A stretch of DNA of 64,000 nucleotides from Sulfurimonas marina (GCF_014905095.1 NZ_CP041165.1:992001-1056000); one strand, 5' to 3'; numbered from the stretch's first letter, positions 7,918-16,517 are shown. Made by a program: numbers and translations. The notes: generated by a model from the letters alone, not told the origin.

Positions 7918-8661
7918 TTACATTATGTCACCGCCACATTGCAACCCTTCAAACCATGTTAGAAACTTCTCGACATCCTCCCCTTTAAAAATAGCACCGT
8001 GTTGAGGAGCGATCATATCTACATCATATTTTCGTACATTGTGGACCCATTTTTTTGTGAAGTGATTTCCCGCCATATAGCGTTTATGAAATGCTTCAAG
8101 TAGTGTCAGGTGTTTGTCAAAGTTATGAACCTCTTTATAGATGTCATGCACAGGCATTACGGCTGCACCTATATCTCCACTAAAGAGAATTTTTGAGCGA
8201 CTGTCATACAGAGTAAAGTTTCCAGGTGAGTGGAGAAAGTGTGCCGGTACAAACTGTAAATAGTTGTCACCAAAACTTATTTTTGCCCCCGGATCGGGTA
8301 AAGGCATAATACGTTCTAGATCCATCAGCCCGTAATGACTCATAAATCTACTCCAAAGACCTGAAATAATGATTTTTGCAGTAGATGCTACACTCCATTC
8401 TGCAATAGAGCCGGCTACGTCAGGATCTTGATGAGAATAAAAAATATATTTTAGTTTATCTACACCTAAATGGCGTTCTACTGCATCATACATCTCATTA
8501 AAAGCTGACTGGCTTCCCGGATCGATTAAAATACCGCTGTTGTTTTGAATGATCAAAAACTGGTTAACGGCAAGGTAACTTTCTTCTTGTTCCTCATCAT
8601 CAAAACTAAACATAATGCACTTATGTACACCGTCATCATAAAGTATTGTTTCATTTTCCAT
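7918..8661 (-). CDS. Metallo-beta-lactamase-fold diiron protein (flavodiiron/ODP-like)
   Basis: A 247-residue cytoplasmic protein with the metal site of the flavodiiron (FDP/ODP) branch of the metallo-beta-lactamase fold: SHQDPDVAGS (first metal motif), PAHFLHSPGNFTLYD, LFSGDIGAA (bridging Asp), and APQHGAIF (last His). It lacks the C-terminal flavodoxin domain of true flavodiiron proteins. Stand-alone ODP domains bind oxygen at a diiron site and in some bacteria feed chemotaxis. An oxygen-sensing or oxygen/NO-reducing role is therefore likely, but the electron partner is unknown. It is the third redox-related gene in a row on the minus strand. The ATG at 8661 follows AAGAAGAAAC, a weak ribosome-binding site. 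Confidence 0.8.
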   Translation of the reverse strand: MENETILYDDGVHKCIMFSFDDEEQEESYLAVNQFLIIQNNSGILIDPGSQSAFNEMYDAVERHLGVDKLKYIFYSHQDPDVAGSIAEWSVASTAKIIISGLWSRFMSHYGLMDLERIMPLPDPGAKISFGDNYLQFVPAHFLHSPGNFTLYDSRSKILFSGDIGAAVMPVHDIYKEVHNFDKHLTLLEAFHKRYMAGNHFTKKWVHNVRKYDVDMIAPQHGAIFKGEDVEKFLTWFEGLQCGGDIM

Positions 8662-8771
8662 TAATGTTTCTTCTTAAAAATAAAATTGCAATATACAAAC
8701 AATTTTTTAAATTAAAAATGTTTGATAAATTATTTATATTGTAACTAAAAAAAAGGATATTTATCAAATTG

Positions 8772-8801
8772 TTGACACATTGTTTTCATATATTTTACTA
8801 T
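8772..8801 (+). promoter_or_regulatory. Sigma-70 promoter of the cupin operon
   Basis: TTGACA (8772-8777) and TACTAT (8796-8801) are separated by 18 bases. The near-consensus -35 box is unusual for this AT-rich genome. It gives a leader of roughly 130 bases before the cupin gene. Confidence 0.6.
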
Positions 8802-8821
8802 ATAGAAATATTGTAGTACAA

Positions 8822-8941
8822 TTGAACAATACAACTGTTAAAGTATCCTCAGTTAAAGCTCCCCTCACTGATAATTGGAAGGAGTCTCCTGAGCCTGTTT
8901 CTGATGAACATTACAGTAACCTCATAACAAAGGATAAATGA
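8822..8941 (+). pseudogene. Remnant of a cupin gene 3' end
   Basis: An open frame of 39 codons with no ribosome-binding site ends in TGA overlapping the next start. Its last part reads NWKESPEPVSDEHYSNL, which resembles the C-terminus of the intact cupin gene downstream (VEWLEPVNDEQYSGK). The DNA is also alike: GAGCCTGTT, two differing bases, then TGATGAACA occurs in both, at 8890-8909 here and again at 9418-9437. I read this as the tail of a lost paralogue left by deletion or recombination. It could alternatively be a translated leader peptide starting at the TTG at 8822. Confidence 0.5.
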
Positions 8942-9453
8942 TGATGCTTGTAAAAAATGTTTTAGCACTATTAATAGTGAGCAGTTCTGTGATGGTAACT
9001 TCTACTCAAGCGAAAGAGGACTCCATACAAAAGGGACAACGTATATCTGGAATTGAAACAAGAGCGTCTCTTGTTGTTAATAAATCAGATTTTAAAAAAT
9101 ATTTTAGCGGCGGAGAAGTACGTATCGATTTCCTCTATCCTGCAACTGACGCACATACACATTCAGGAGCTTATGTAACATTCGAGCCTGGTGCAAGAAC
9201 AAACTGGCATACTCATCCGGCCGGTCAACACATGATTGTCACATCGGGTGTGGGGTATACTCAGACATGGAAGGGAGAAAGACGTACCATTAAAGTCGGT
9301 GATGTCGTATGGTGTCCAGTTGGAGTAAAGCATTGGCACGGAGCGTCAAAAGATATTGCTATGACACATCTTGTTATTACAGGTAGTGATAAGGATGGTA
9401 AGAATGTTGAATGGCTTGAGCCTGTTAATGATGAACAATATTCAGGAAAATAA
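8938..9453 (+). CDS. Exported cupin-fold protein
   Basis: About 171 residues, with a signal peptide (ALLIVSSSVMVTSTQA) and a single cupin_2 barrel. The metal motifs are visible: AYVTFEPGARTNWHTHPAGQ supplies GX5HXH, and GDVVWCPVGVKHWHGA supplies the second motif with its His. Three ATGs stand in tandem (8938, 8941, 8944); AAAGGA at 8929-8934 is best spaced for the second or third. Cupins of this type often accompany carboxymuconolactone-decarboxylase-like proteins, as here 9 bases downstream. Substrate unknown. Export is unusual, since most such cupins are cytoplasmic. It is the first gene of a three-gene operon behind the promoter at 8772. Confidence 0.85.
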   Translation: MMMLVKNVLALLIVSSSVMVTSTQAKEDSIQKGQRISGIETRASLVVNKSDFKKYFSGGEVRIDFLYPATDAHTHSGAYVTFEPGARTNWHTHPAGQHMIVTSGVGYTQTWKGERRTIKVGDVVWCPVGVKHWHGASKDIAMTHLVITGSDKDGKNVEWLEPVNDEQYSGK

Positions 9454-9462
9454 GGAGTTGAG

Positions 9463-10194
9463 ATGAGACTTAAGATATTTACTTTTTTGTTTTCTCTTTT
9501 TAGTGCTACATGTAGTTTTGCGGAACAAACAGATCAGGGTATGGATATATTAAATGTAAGACAGCAGGCTATTATCTCGATCTCAGCATTTACGGCAAAC
9601 GGTGATATTGTAAAACTAAAATCGGAATTGAATGCTGGACTTGAATCAGATTTGAGTGTGAATGAGATCAAGGAGATACTTATTCAGCTTTATGCTTACT
9701 GTGGATTTCCGCGAAGTCTCAACGGCATTAATGCATTTATAGATGTAATTAAAGAGCGTGAAGCGCAGGGGATTAAAGACAATATTGGAAAAGAAGCAAC
9801 ACCATTGCCAAAAGATATGGATAAAGATGCATATGGTGCCAAAGTAAGACGGGAATTGGCAGGTTGGGATAAAGAACCACCTGCGCAGGGGTATCAACTT
9901 TTTACTCCCGTTATGGATGTATATCTTAAAGAGCATCTGTTTGCAGATATCTTTGCAAGAGATGTACTAAATCATCAAGAGCGTGAACTTGTTACCATTG
10001 CGGCATTAGCAGCAATGAGTGGAACCCAGGGACAGCTTCAGTTTCATTTTGGTGCTGCAATAAATAGTGGTTTTACTCTTTCGCAGATGTATGCATTTGT
10101 AAAGGTTTTAAATATAAAAATTGGTCAAAAAGAAGCAAAAATAGCAGATAAAGTTTTAAGTGATGTTTTAAAAAGCAGAGGAAATAAAACTTAA
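9463..10194 (+). CDS. Exported tandem carboxymuconolactone-decarboxylase-like protein
   Basis: The 243-residue product begins with a signal peptide (to about CSFA, residue 20). It contains two CMD/AhpD-type helical domains, about 30-110 (ILIQLYAYCGFPRSLNGI) and about 155-235 (LNHQERELVTIAALAAMSG, then LQFHFGAAINSGFTLSQM). Neither carries the CxxC of AhpD peroxidases, so it resembles the gamma-carboxymuconolactone decarboxylase branch; the true reaction is unknown. The double-domain layout with an upstream cupin matches cytosolic cupin/CMD pairs or fusions elsewhere. Its stop overlaps the start of the next gene by one base (TAATG). GGAG before the ATG is the ribosome-binding site. Confidence 0.85.
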   Translation: MRLKIFTFLFSLFSATCSFAEQTDQGMDILNVRQQAIISISAFTANGDIVKLKSELNAGLESDLSVNEIKEILIQLYAYCGFPRSLNGINAFIDVIKEREAQGIKDNIGKEATPLPKDMDKDAYGAKVRRELAGWDKEPPAQGYQLFTPVMDVYLKEHLFADIFARDVLNHQERELVTIAALAAMSGTQGQLQFHFGAAINSGFTLSQMYAFVKVLNIKIGQKEAKIADKVLSDVLKSRGNKT

Positions 10195-10622
10195 TGAGAT
10201 TAAGTATAATATCGATAGTTCTTTTTATCGTTGTAACAGCTGTGTATGGTGATAAAAATACTAATAGTTTAAAAGGGAAGATAATGCAGATCAGTGTTAA
10301 TTCAAATGGGCAAACTACTGTATTCCAACTTAATAACTCTGAGGCAGCAAAAGAACTGTATGCTCAATTGCCTTTGGATATTGAAGTTGAAAACTACAGT
10401 AACAATGAAAAAATATTTTATCCTCCCAAAAAATTAACAACTAGTAAAACACCTGCAGCTGATGCAAAAACAGGTACACTAGCTTATTATGCCCCGTGGG
10501 GTAATGTAGTTATGTTCTATAAAGACTTTGGAACTGCCAACGGTTTGTATGAACTTGGATATGCGGTTTCTGGGGTAGAACATATTAAAAATATGTCTGG
10601 AATGATACAAATTACAAAGTAG
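10194..10622 (+). CDS. Exported cyclophilin-like fold protein
   Basis: A 142-residue protein with a signal peptide (about 1-19, ending VYG). It then follows the cyclophilin-like fold found in small proteins of unknown role: TTVFQLNNSEAAKELYAQLP at the N-terminal strand/helix, then LAYYAPWGNVVMFYKDFG and LYELGYAVSGVEHIKNMSG near the end. The catalytic residues of true peptidyl-prolyl isomerases are not evident. It is translationally coupled (one-base overlap) to the CMD-like gene and closes the operon; the convergent PilZ gene ends 15 bases further on. Such cyclophilin-like genes commonly travel with cupin and CMD genes, which suggests a shared pathway (inference). Confidence 0.78.
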   Translation: MRLSIISIVLFIVVTAVYGDKNTNSLKGKIMQISVNSNGQTTVFQLNNSEAAKELYAQLPLDIEVENYSNNEKIFYPPKKLTTSKTPAADAKTGTLAYYAPWGNVVMFYKDFGTANGLYELGYAVSGVEHIKNMSGMIQITK

Positions 10623-10636
10623 AAGAAGAACCACAA

Positions 10637-12166
10637 TTACTTACCATATTGTAATCCTTTAAATTCTCTGATTAACGCCATTTGACGCTTTGATAAATAG
10701 TTAATTAGATTTTTTTGTGTATTGGGCTTTGGTGCAAGTTTTATTACTACATGAAATTCATGTTTTTCCTCTGTAATGTATAATATTTTACCTTCACAGT
10801 TAATGATTAACGGTTGTTTCCCAGCAGAAGAAAAAACCATGTCAACAATAACTTTTTCATCTGTTTGAAATCCTGCCGGAAGTGAAAGAAGTGAAAGACG
10901 CACTGCATCTACCGAGAGATTGAGTATTTTGACATAGTCTCCAAACTTATGCCCTTCATAAAAAAGTGAAACTTTATGATCATCTTCAGGAGTAAGACGG
11001 ATTGAACTGCGTTGTGTAGGGGATGCTGTTAAAAATTTGAAATCAGCAACACTTATACTTTGCTCTTCATAATTAACACTGTTTATTGACTGACAAAGAA
11101 TGTCTGCAGGAAAAAGGGAGTGCGAAAGTATCAATTTACCCTCATGATGAGCACATCTTTGTTGCAGGTAAGTGGTTTGAAGAGCAACTCTGTTCTCATC
11201 TGCTTGAACAATAATTCCTTTATTTGTTACTGTCAGACCCTTATAAAGATTAAACAGTTTTATTTCAGTGTGATTTCTTTGTATAGATTGCAATAGATTG
11301 ATGAATGTTGATTGGTTTGTTTCTTCTTCATCAAGTTGTGATTGTTTTTCATCAAACAGTTTTAGCAAGTTGAGATCTGTAATGTCGTCTAAAGATACAA
11401 GATAGTAGTTGTCTTGGTTCTCGATCTTTGTCATTCTAAAAACAAAATGGTGAAATTCATGTTCATGATTTATTAACTTGACATGATAAAGTTTATTTAG
11501 GTTCTCAAGAGCCTCTTCGTACCAGTTACGATCTTCAGTATTGTAAAGAAAGTTCTTGTGCTCAAGAAAAGTATCTCCTATAGAATGAAACTCTATATTG
11601 AAACTCTCTATATCATCAACCTGGAAAAAATTTAAAAAAGTCTCATTAACTATGATAGGTTCGTCTTCTTTATAAAGCATAAGGAGATTATGTTGCGAGT
11701 TGAAAATAGTTTCTACATAGAAGTCAAAGAGCTTTTGTTCTGTTAAAAGTTTGACCTCATGCAGGGCATCTAAAAGTGCTTCTAGTAGTTTATCGGTAAC
11801 AAGCGGTTTTTTTAAAAAACGATAAACTCCAATATCTAAAGCTTTATGTAAAGTGTCAGAATCTTCATTTGGAGCTGTAACAATAACCTTTGTCTGAGGT
11901 GCTATTTTATGAATTTTACCAGTCATCTTAAAACCGTCCATATGAGGCATTTCAAGATCTGTTATGACAATAGGTGTATGAATAGTACGAAAAACTTCTA
12001 AGCCCTCTTTCCCATTGCTGGCAGTATAGATATCATCGAAGAACTGTTCTAAAAAATGGGTTGCTTTTTCTCTTAAACGTTCGTTGTCTTCCACGTATAA
12101 AAGCTTTACACCTTTTGTCAGTTCTTTAAGCTCTAATAACTTTTTTTTATCTATGTTTAAACCCAT
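10637..12166 (-). CDS. Response regulator with PAS-like and PilZ domains
   Basis: 509 residues. A receiver domain (about 20-140) carries the acidic pair E26/D27, phosphoacceptor Asp70 (ITDLEMPHMDG), the switch Thr in VIVTA, and the conserved Lys in LKKPL. A PAS-like segment follows (about 155-270, NSQHNLLMLYKEDEPIIVNE). Residues 280-385 look like a non-canonical PilZ N-terminal domain. The C-terminus (about 385-505) is a PilZ domain with the RxxxR motif as RSSIR (bases 10997-11011) and NLSVDA as the NxSxxG-like motif, so c-di-GMP binding is plausible. It would join phosphorelay input to c-di-GMP readout. It lies 26 bases downstream of an HD-GYP regulator and is probably in the same operon. 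Confidence 0.85.
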   Translation of the reverse strand: MGLNIDKKKLLELKELTKGVKLLYVEDNERLREKATHFLEQFFDDIYTASNGKEGLEVFRTIHTPIVITDLEMPHMDGFKMTGKIHKIAPQTKVIVTAPNEDSDTLHKALDIGVYRFLKKPLVTDKLLEALLDALHEVKLLTEQKLFDFYVETIFNSQHNLLMLYKEDEPIIVNETFLNFFQVDDIESFNIEFHSIGDTFLEHKNFLYNTEDRNWYEEALENLNKLYHVKLINHEHEFHHFVFRMTKIENQDNYYLVSLDDITDLNLLKLFDEKQSQLDEEETNQSTFINLLQSIQRNHTEIKLFNLYKGLTVTNKGIIVQADENRVALQTTYLQQRCAHHEGKLILSHSLFPADILCQSINSVNYEEQSISVADFKFLTASPTQRSSIRLTPEDDHKVSLFYEGHKFGDYVKILNLSVDAVRLSLLSLPAGFQTDEKVIVDMVFSSAGKQPLIINCEGKILYITEEKHEFHVVIKLAPKPNTQKNLINYLSKRQMALIREFKGLQYGK

Positions 12167-12192
12167 GTGATTATCTTAGCAAAAAATATAAC

Positions 12193-13245
12193 TTATCGTA
12201 ATAAAGTAATAAGTTTGTTTACAAAATTTTCATTGATCTGTGTAGACATCGTTTTTTTCATTAACATTAATGCATCAAAACTTGAATAATTTTCTCTAAA
12301 AGTTCTCTTTGTTGTTAATGCATCAAAAATGTCACATACACATAAGATCTGTGCATAAGTAGGAATTTGTGAGCCTATAAGATAGTTTGGATAACCTGTA
12401 CCGTCTAATTTTTCATGATGAAATTCAATACCTTGTATAATCTCTCTTTTTTTAATCCCCAACTCTTTGGCAAGTTCTACACTTTTTATAGGATGCGATT
12501 GCATCTCATCAATCTCATTTTGTTGTAACCCTGAAGGTTTATCTAAAATCTCTTTGGCAATATTGAGTTTGCCTATATCGTGTAAAACAGCTGCAAGGGC
12601 AATCTCAATCAACTGAGAATGCTGCATTCTAAGCTGACGTCCTAAAAGAACTGAGAGTACACAAACATTTACATTGTGTGAAGCTACCGTATATGTGTCT
12701 TGAAACAGGTTAATAAGTTTTCCTATAGAGATATTTGACTGTTCTATAGTAGATACAAGATCTTCTGCCCATTCATATAACTTCTCTTTTTTTATACCTG
12801 AAACTCCTTGTGCAAAAAAAGCATCCATCAGTTTTACACCGCTTGTATATACCTTTTTTAATCCATATTGAGAGGTCTTTTGTAAGGTGTTTTTTACCTT
12901 CTTTTGTATGATGTTTGGTTCAAATGGTTTCACAATATAGTCACATGCGCCTAGCTCTAGAGCTTTTTTTACCGACTCTGCCTCTTTAGAACCGGTAACA
13001 AACATAATTGGGATTTCAAGTTGCAGTTCTTTATGTAAATATTCTGCAACTTCAAAGCCGTTTTTATCAGGCATCTGAATATCTAACAATATTAAATCAG
13101 GTTGGAAAGATTGAGCAGACTCTATCGCATCAGAAGCATTACTCGCTAAGTGAACATCATAGTCACTTCCAAGTATCGCATCTAAAAAGTGTAGGTTAGT
13201 ACTTTCGTCATCGACAACAAGAAGCTTTTTTTGTGTATATCTCAT
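12193..13245 (-). CDS. Response regulator c-di-GMP phosphodiesterase (REC-HD-GYP)
   Basis: A 350-residue protein with an N-terminal receiver domain (about 5-120; phosphoacceptor Asp in PDLILLDIQMPDKNG, Thr in MFVTGS, Lys in VKPF) and a C-terminal HD-GYP domain (about 165-345). The catalytic motifs are complete: VLHDIGKLNI supplies the HD pair, HHEKLDGTGYP the signature, and CDIFDALTTKR the conserved DxxxAL segment. It should hydrolyse c-di-GMP when phosphorylated. Together with the PilZ regulator downstream it forms a phosphorelay-controlled c-di-GMP module; no histidine kinase gene is adjacent. It is divergent from glyS. Confidence 0.93.
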   Translation of the reverse strand: MRYTQKKLLVVDDESTNLHFLDAILGSDYDVHLASNASDAIESAQSFQPDLILLDIQMPDKNGFEVAEYLHKELQLEIPIMFVTGSKEAESVKKALELGACDYIVKPFEPNIIQKKVKNTLQKTSQYGLKKVYTSGVKLMDAFFAQGVSGIKKEKLYEWAEDLVSTIEQSNISIGKLINLFQDTYTVASHNVNVCVLSVLLGRQLRMQHSQLIEIALAAVLHDIGKLNIAKEILDKPSGLQQNEIDEMQSHPIKSVELAKELGIKKREIIQGIEFHHEKLDGTGYPNYLIGSQIPTYAQILCVCDIFDALTTKRTFRENYSSFDALMLMKKTMSTQINENFVNKLITLLR

Positions 13246-13310
13246 ATAAATTATTTAACTCTTCTATTTTTGAATCTAATGTGAGTTAATTGTATCATAT
13301 ATTTAACCCC

Positions 13311-13329
13311 CTTGTTATTAATTAACAAG
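13311..13329. promoter_or_regulatory. Inverted repeat in the HD-GYP/glyS divergent region
   Basis: CTTGTTA (13311-13317) and TAACAAG (13323-13329) form a perfect 7-base dyad with a 5-base spacer. It sits 20 bases before a TAAAAT -10 candidate for glyS (13349-13354). It could be an operator for either gene; the regulator is unknown. Confidence 0.3.
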
Positions 13330-13348
13330 AGTTTAACCAATAAGAGTG

Positions 13349-13354
13349 TAAAAT
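13349..13354 (+). promoter_or_regulatory. -10 box of glyS
   Basis: TAAAAT in the context GTGTAAAATCGCG, 30 bases before the glyS ATG, matches the loose -10 pattern seen before other genes in this window. No -35 is evident. Confidence 0.4.
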
Positions 13355-13383
13355 CGCGTCAATTTAATAAAAGAGTATGGATT

Positions 13384-15405
13384 ATGTTAAAAACTTTACT
13401 AATTGAGATAGGTGTTGAAGAGCTACCGGCTGTTCCACTGTTAAAAGAACTAAAAAATATAGAGAAAAAATATGCTGATATTTTAGAGAAAAACAATCTT
13501 TTATGTGAGTTTGAATTTTACTATACACCTCGTCGTTTAGTGCTTTGGCATAGAGAATTTAAAACATCTCAAGATGATTCTGTTGAAGAGTTCTTCGGTG
13601 CACCTCTTGCAGTTGCATACAAAGATGGAGAACCGACTCCTGCAGCTAACGGTTTTGCAAAAAAATGTGGTGTATCTTTAGAAGAGTTAAGTACAGCTGA
13701 TAAAGGTGGTAAAGAGGTACTTTACTATAAAAAAGATGTAAAAGGAAAAGCATCTACTGAACTACTTCCTGAAATTATAGACACTTGGATCAAATCACTT
13801 GATTTCGGAAAATCTATGAGATGGGGATCATTAGATGAAAGTTTTATCCGTCCTATCCGTTGGGTAAATGTACTGTTAGATGATGAGCTTGTGGATCTAG
13901 AACTTTACGGAGTAAAATCTTCTAAAACAACTTTTGTTCATCGTATCGCCAACTTTGATGCTATGGCTATTGATGGTGCAAAAGATTACTTTAACAAATT
14001 AGAGACAAACGGTGTACTTCTTTTCCAGGAAGAGCGTGCGAAAAAGATCCTAAACGACATCAAAACACTAGAATCTGATAACGGTATTACAGTTGAGATT
14101 GATGAAGAATTATTTGATGAAGTTGTTGCCATTAATGAACATCCAACTGCACTTTTAGGTTCATTTGATGAGGAGTTCTTGGCACTTCCTCCTGAAGTTA
14201 TCATCACGTCTATGAAAGAGCACCAAAGATATTTCCCTGTATTTAAAGATGGGAAATTAACAAACAAGTTTGTAGTTGTTGCAAATGCATACACAAATGA
14301 CTTTAGTGAAGTGATTGCAGGGAATGAAAGAGTACTTCGCCCGCGTTTAGCTGATGGTATGTTCTTCTGGGAAAATGACCTTAAAAACGGTCTGAGCACT
14401 GCAGGACTTGAAAAGATTACTTTCTTTAAAGGTCTTGGAAGCGTAGCTGATAAGATCCAAAGAGAGGCAAAAATCGCTTCTGTTTTATTTGACAAGTTTG
14501 CCCTGGATGCTTCAAAAGAGGACTTAACGACTGCAGTTGAACTTGCAAAAGCAGACCTTATGAGTGAAATGGTATATGAATTCACTGAGCTTCAAGGGAT
14601 TATGGGATACTACTACGCACAAAAAGGTGGATACTCTGATGCAGTAGCAGTTGCGATCAAAGAGCAGTATCTCCCAGCCGGTGAGGAGAGTGAGCTTCCA
14701 TCTACTCCACTAAGTGCAGTTGTAGCACTGAGCTTAAAACTGGATACTCTTTTAGCACTCTTTAGTATAGGTCAGATCCCAACAGGAACACGTGACCCGT
14801 TCGCACTTCGCCGTGCGGTAAACGGAATCGCTAGAATCGTAAATGAATTTGGATTTAACTTCAATATAGATACAGATATAAAAGAGTTAGCTGCGATTTA
14901 TGAAAACAAGATTGACTTTGAAAAACTTGAAGGTTTTATCTTAGAGCGTATCAAACGTTACTACAAAGTAAACCCTTCAATCATCGAAGCTGTACTTGCT
15001 TCTGGTGAAAGAGAACTTCTTGCCCTTGGTCAGAAAATCGATGCACTAAATAACCTTGTAAACTCTGATGGATTCTCAGAGGTAAGTTCAACTTTTAAAA
15101 GGGTTGCAAATATTACTAAAGATGTTGATATGTCTGGAGAGTTTGCGATCAATGAAGCTTTATTTGAAGACGATAGCGAAAGAAAACTATTGTCTCGTTT
15201 CAATGAAGTAAGTGTAAAAACTTACGAAAACTACGAGTATGAACTTGATGCATTACTTGGATTAAAACCTGAGCTTGATAACTTCTTTGACTCTGTTATG
15301 GTAAATGCGGAAGATGAAGCGGTTAAAAATAATCGTAAAGCGCTTGTAAGTGCGATCTACAAAGCTATTTTCAAAATAGCGGATATTAAAGAAGTAAGTA
15401 TCTAA
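13384..15405 (+). CDS. glyS: Glycyl-tRNA synthetase beta subunit
   Basis: The 673-residue protein is the beta chain of the heterotetrameric alpha2beta2 glycyl-tRNA synthetase, which charges tRNA-Gly in the cytoplasm. The N-terminus reads LKTLLIEIGVEELPAVPLL, diagnostic of GlyS, followed by YTPRRLVLW, IRPIRWVNVLL, ALPPEVIITSMKEHQRYFPV and GTRDPFALRRAVNGI, all highly conserved. I placed the start at the ATG at 13384 because the open frame upstream lies within the promoter region and the family begins here. The length is normal. The alpha subunit (glyQ) is not in the window. The stop overlaps the ATG of the next gene by one base. Confidence 0.97.
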   Translation: MLKTLLIEIGVEELPAVPLLKELKNIEKKYADILEKNNLLCEFEFYYTPRRLVLWHREFKTSQDDSVEEFFGAPLAVAYKDGEPTPAANGFAKKCGVSLEELSTADKGGKEVLYYKKDVKGKASTELLPEIIDTWIKSLDFGKSMRWGSLDESFIRPIRWVNVLLDDELVDLELYGVKSSKTTFVHRIANFDAMAIDGAKDYFNKLETNGVLLFQEERAKKILNDIKTLESDNGITVEIDEELFDEVVAINEHPTALLGSFDEEFLALPPEVIITSMKEHQRYFPVFKDGKLTNKFVVVANAYTNDFSEVIAGNERVLRPRLADGMFFWENDLKNGLSTAGLEKITFFKGLGSVADKIQREAKIASVLFDKFALDASKEDLTTAVELAKADLMSEMVYEFTELQGIMGYYYAQKGGYSDAVAVAIKEQYLPAGEESELPSTPLSAVVALSLKLDTLLALFSIGQIPTGTRDPFALRRAVNGIARIVNEFGFNFNIDTDIKELAAIYENKIDFEKLEGFILERIKRYYKVNPSIIEAVLASGERELLALGQKIDALNNLVNSDGFSEVSSTFKRVANITKDVDMSGEFAINEALFEDDSERKLLSRFNEVSVKTYENYEYELDALLGLKPELDNFFDSVMVNAEDEAVKNNRKALVSAIYKAIFKIADIKEVSI

Positions 15406-16517
15406 TGTATGATGTTGCAGTTATTGGTGCAGGCATCAATGGCTGTACAACTGCATACTATCTTCATAAAGCGGGTCAAAACGTTGTTGTTTTTGATCAA
15501 GGTGGTATTGCATCGGGTGGCAGTGGAGCTGCCGGTGCATTTTTATCACCGAAATTCGCAAAAGGTGGGGAGTTAAAAGAACTAATAAACTCTTCGCTTG
15601 ATGTTGCACTTGATTTCTACACAAAAAACTTCTCTCAGCATATAAACCATCATAATCTTTTACATATTGCCAAAGATGAAAAAGATGCCCAAATTCTCAA
15701 ATATTTTAAAGAACATACTGATATAGAAATTCTAGATAATCCCCCATTTATACCTGATAATGAGTATATATATACCTCAAAAAGTGCTCTTGTTGACGCA
15801 CAAAGTATGTGTGAAGCATTAATAGAAGGGATAGAATTACATCAAGAGGAGATTAGCTCTTTAGAGTTGCAAGAGGGTGTATGGAATTTAAACGGTAGAT
15901 TTAAAGCTAAAAAGGTGGTGATAGCAACCGGTGCCTATGAACATAACTTTTTTACACAGCCGTATCAGATGCTTCGAGGTATCTGGGGGCATCGCATAGA
16001 TATAAAAACCTCTACAAAAAACGAGACTTCTATCCATCAGTTTGTCTCTATATCAGCGGCAAATAACGGCGTGTTGTCTATCGGTGCGACACACAATGTA
16101 CATTACCATCCCCAAAGAAGTAAAGAGCCTTATAACTTTGAAGAGGGAAGAGCAGAACTGCTTGAAAAAGCTTCCAGAACTTTAGAGCTTCAGGATGTAG
16201 AGGTGATCAAAGATTACGTGGGGCTTCGCAGCGGGAGTTTTGACTATCTTCCGATCGTGGGAGAAGTTGTAGATGTCCAGCAGTCTCTAAACACTTTAGG
16301 TAAAAAAGAGTTCTATCAAAAAAAGCCTGATCTCTCTAAAGCAGTTGCATATGAAAATCTTTATATGATTAACGGGAGTGCAGGGTACGGATATGTACTA
16401 GCCCCTTATCTAGCACAAACACTAGTAAAAAATATTTTAGAGGGGGAGAGTATTCCATCTTCGTTAAATCCTGCGAGATTTTTTTTCAGATGGGCAAAGG
16501 GTGAGAGAAAAGATTAA
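15405..16517 (+). CDS. FAD-dependent oxidoreductase, MnmC C-domain-like
   Basis: A 370-residue DAO-family flavoprotein with the dinucleotide motif VIGAGINGCTTAYYL at the N-terminus, a following GGSGAAGAFLSPK segment, and a C-terminal YVGLRSGSFDYLPIVGEVV plus GSAGYGYVLAPYLA, as in glycine-oxidase-like enzymes. It resembles the FAD domain of MnmC, which removes the carboxymethyl group from cmnm5s2U34 in tRNA; Campylobacterota carry this as a separate protein. The SPK..GGELKEL region fits that assignment, but other amino-acid oxidases cannot be excluded. Its start overlaps the glyS stop (TAATG), linking it to a tRNA-related neighbour. Confidence 0.7.
   Translation: MYDVAVIGAGINGCTTAYYLHKAGQNVVVFDQGGIASGGSGAAGAFLSPKFAKGGELKELINSSLDVALDFYTKNFSQHINHHNLLHIAKDEKDAQILKYFKEHTDIEILDNPPFIPDNEYIYTSKSALVDAQSMCEALIEGIELHQEEISSLELQEGVWNLNGRFKAKKVVIATGAYEHNFFTQPYQMLRGIWGHRIDIKTSTKNETSIHQFVSISAANNGVLSIGATHNVHYHPQRSKEPYNFEEGRAELLEKASRTLELQDVEVIKDYVGLRSGSFDYLPIVGEVVDVQQSLNTLGKKEFYQKKPDLSKAVAYENLYMINGSAGYGYVLAPYLAQTLVKNILEGESIPSSLNPARFFFRWAKGERKD

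Noticed and set aside
13986-14585. 199-codon open frame on the minus strand inside glyS
   Set aside because: It is fully antisense to a strongly conserved glyS, Ser/Thr-rich in the manner of antisense shadows, with no ribosome-binding site.
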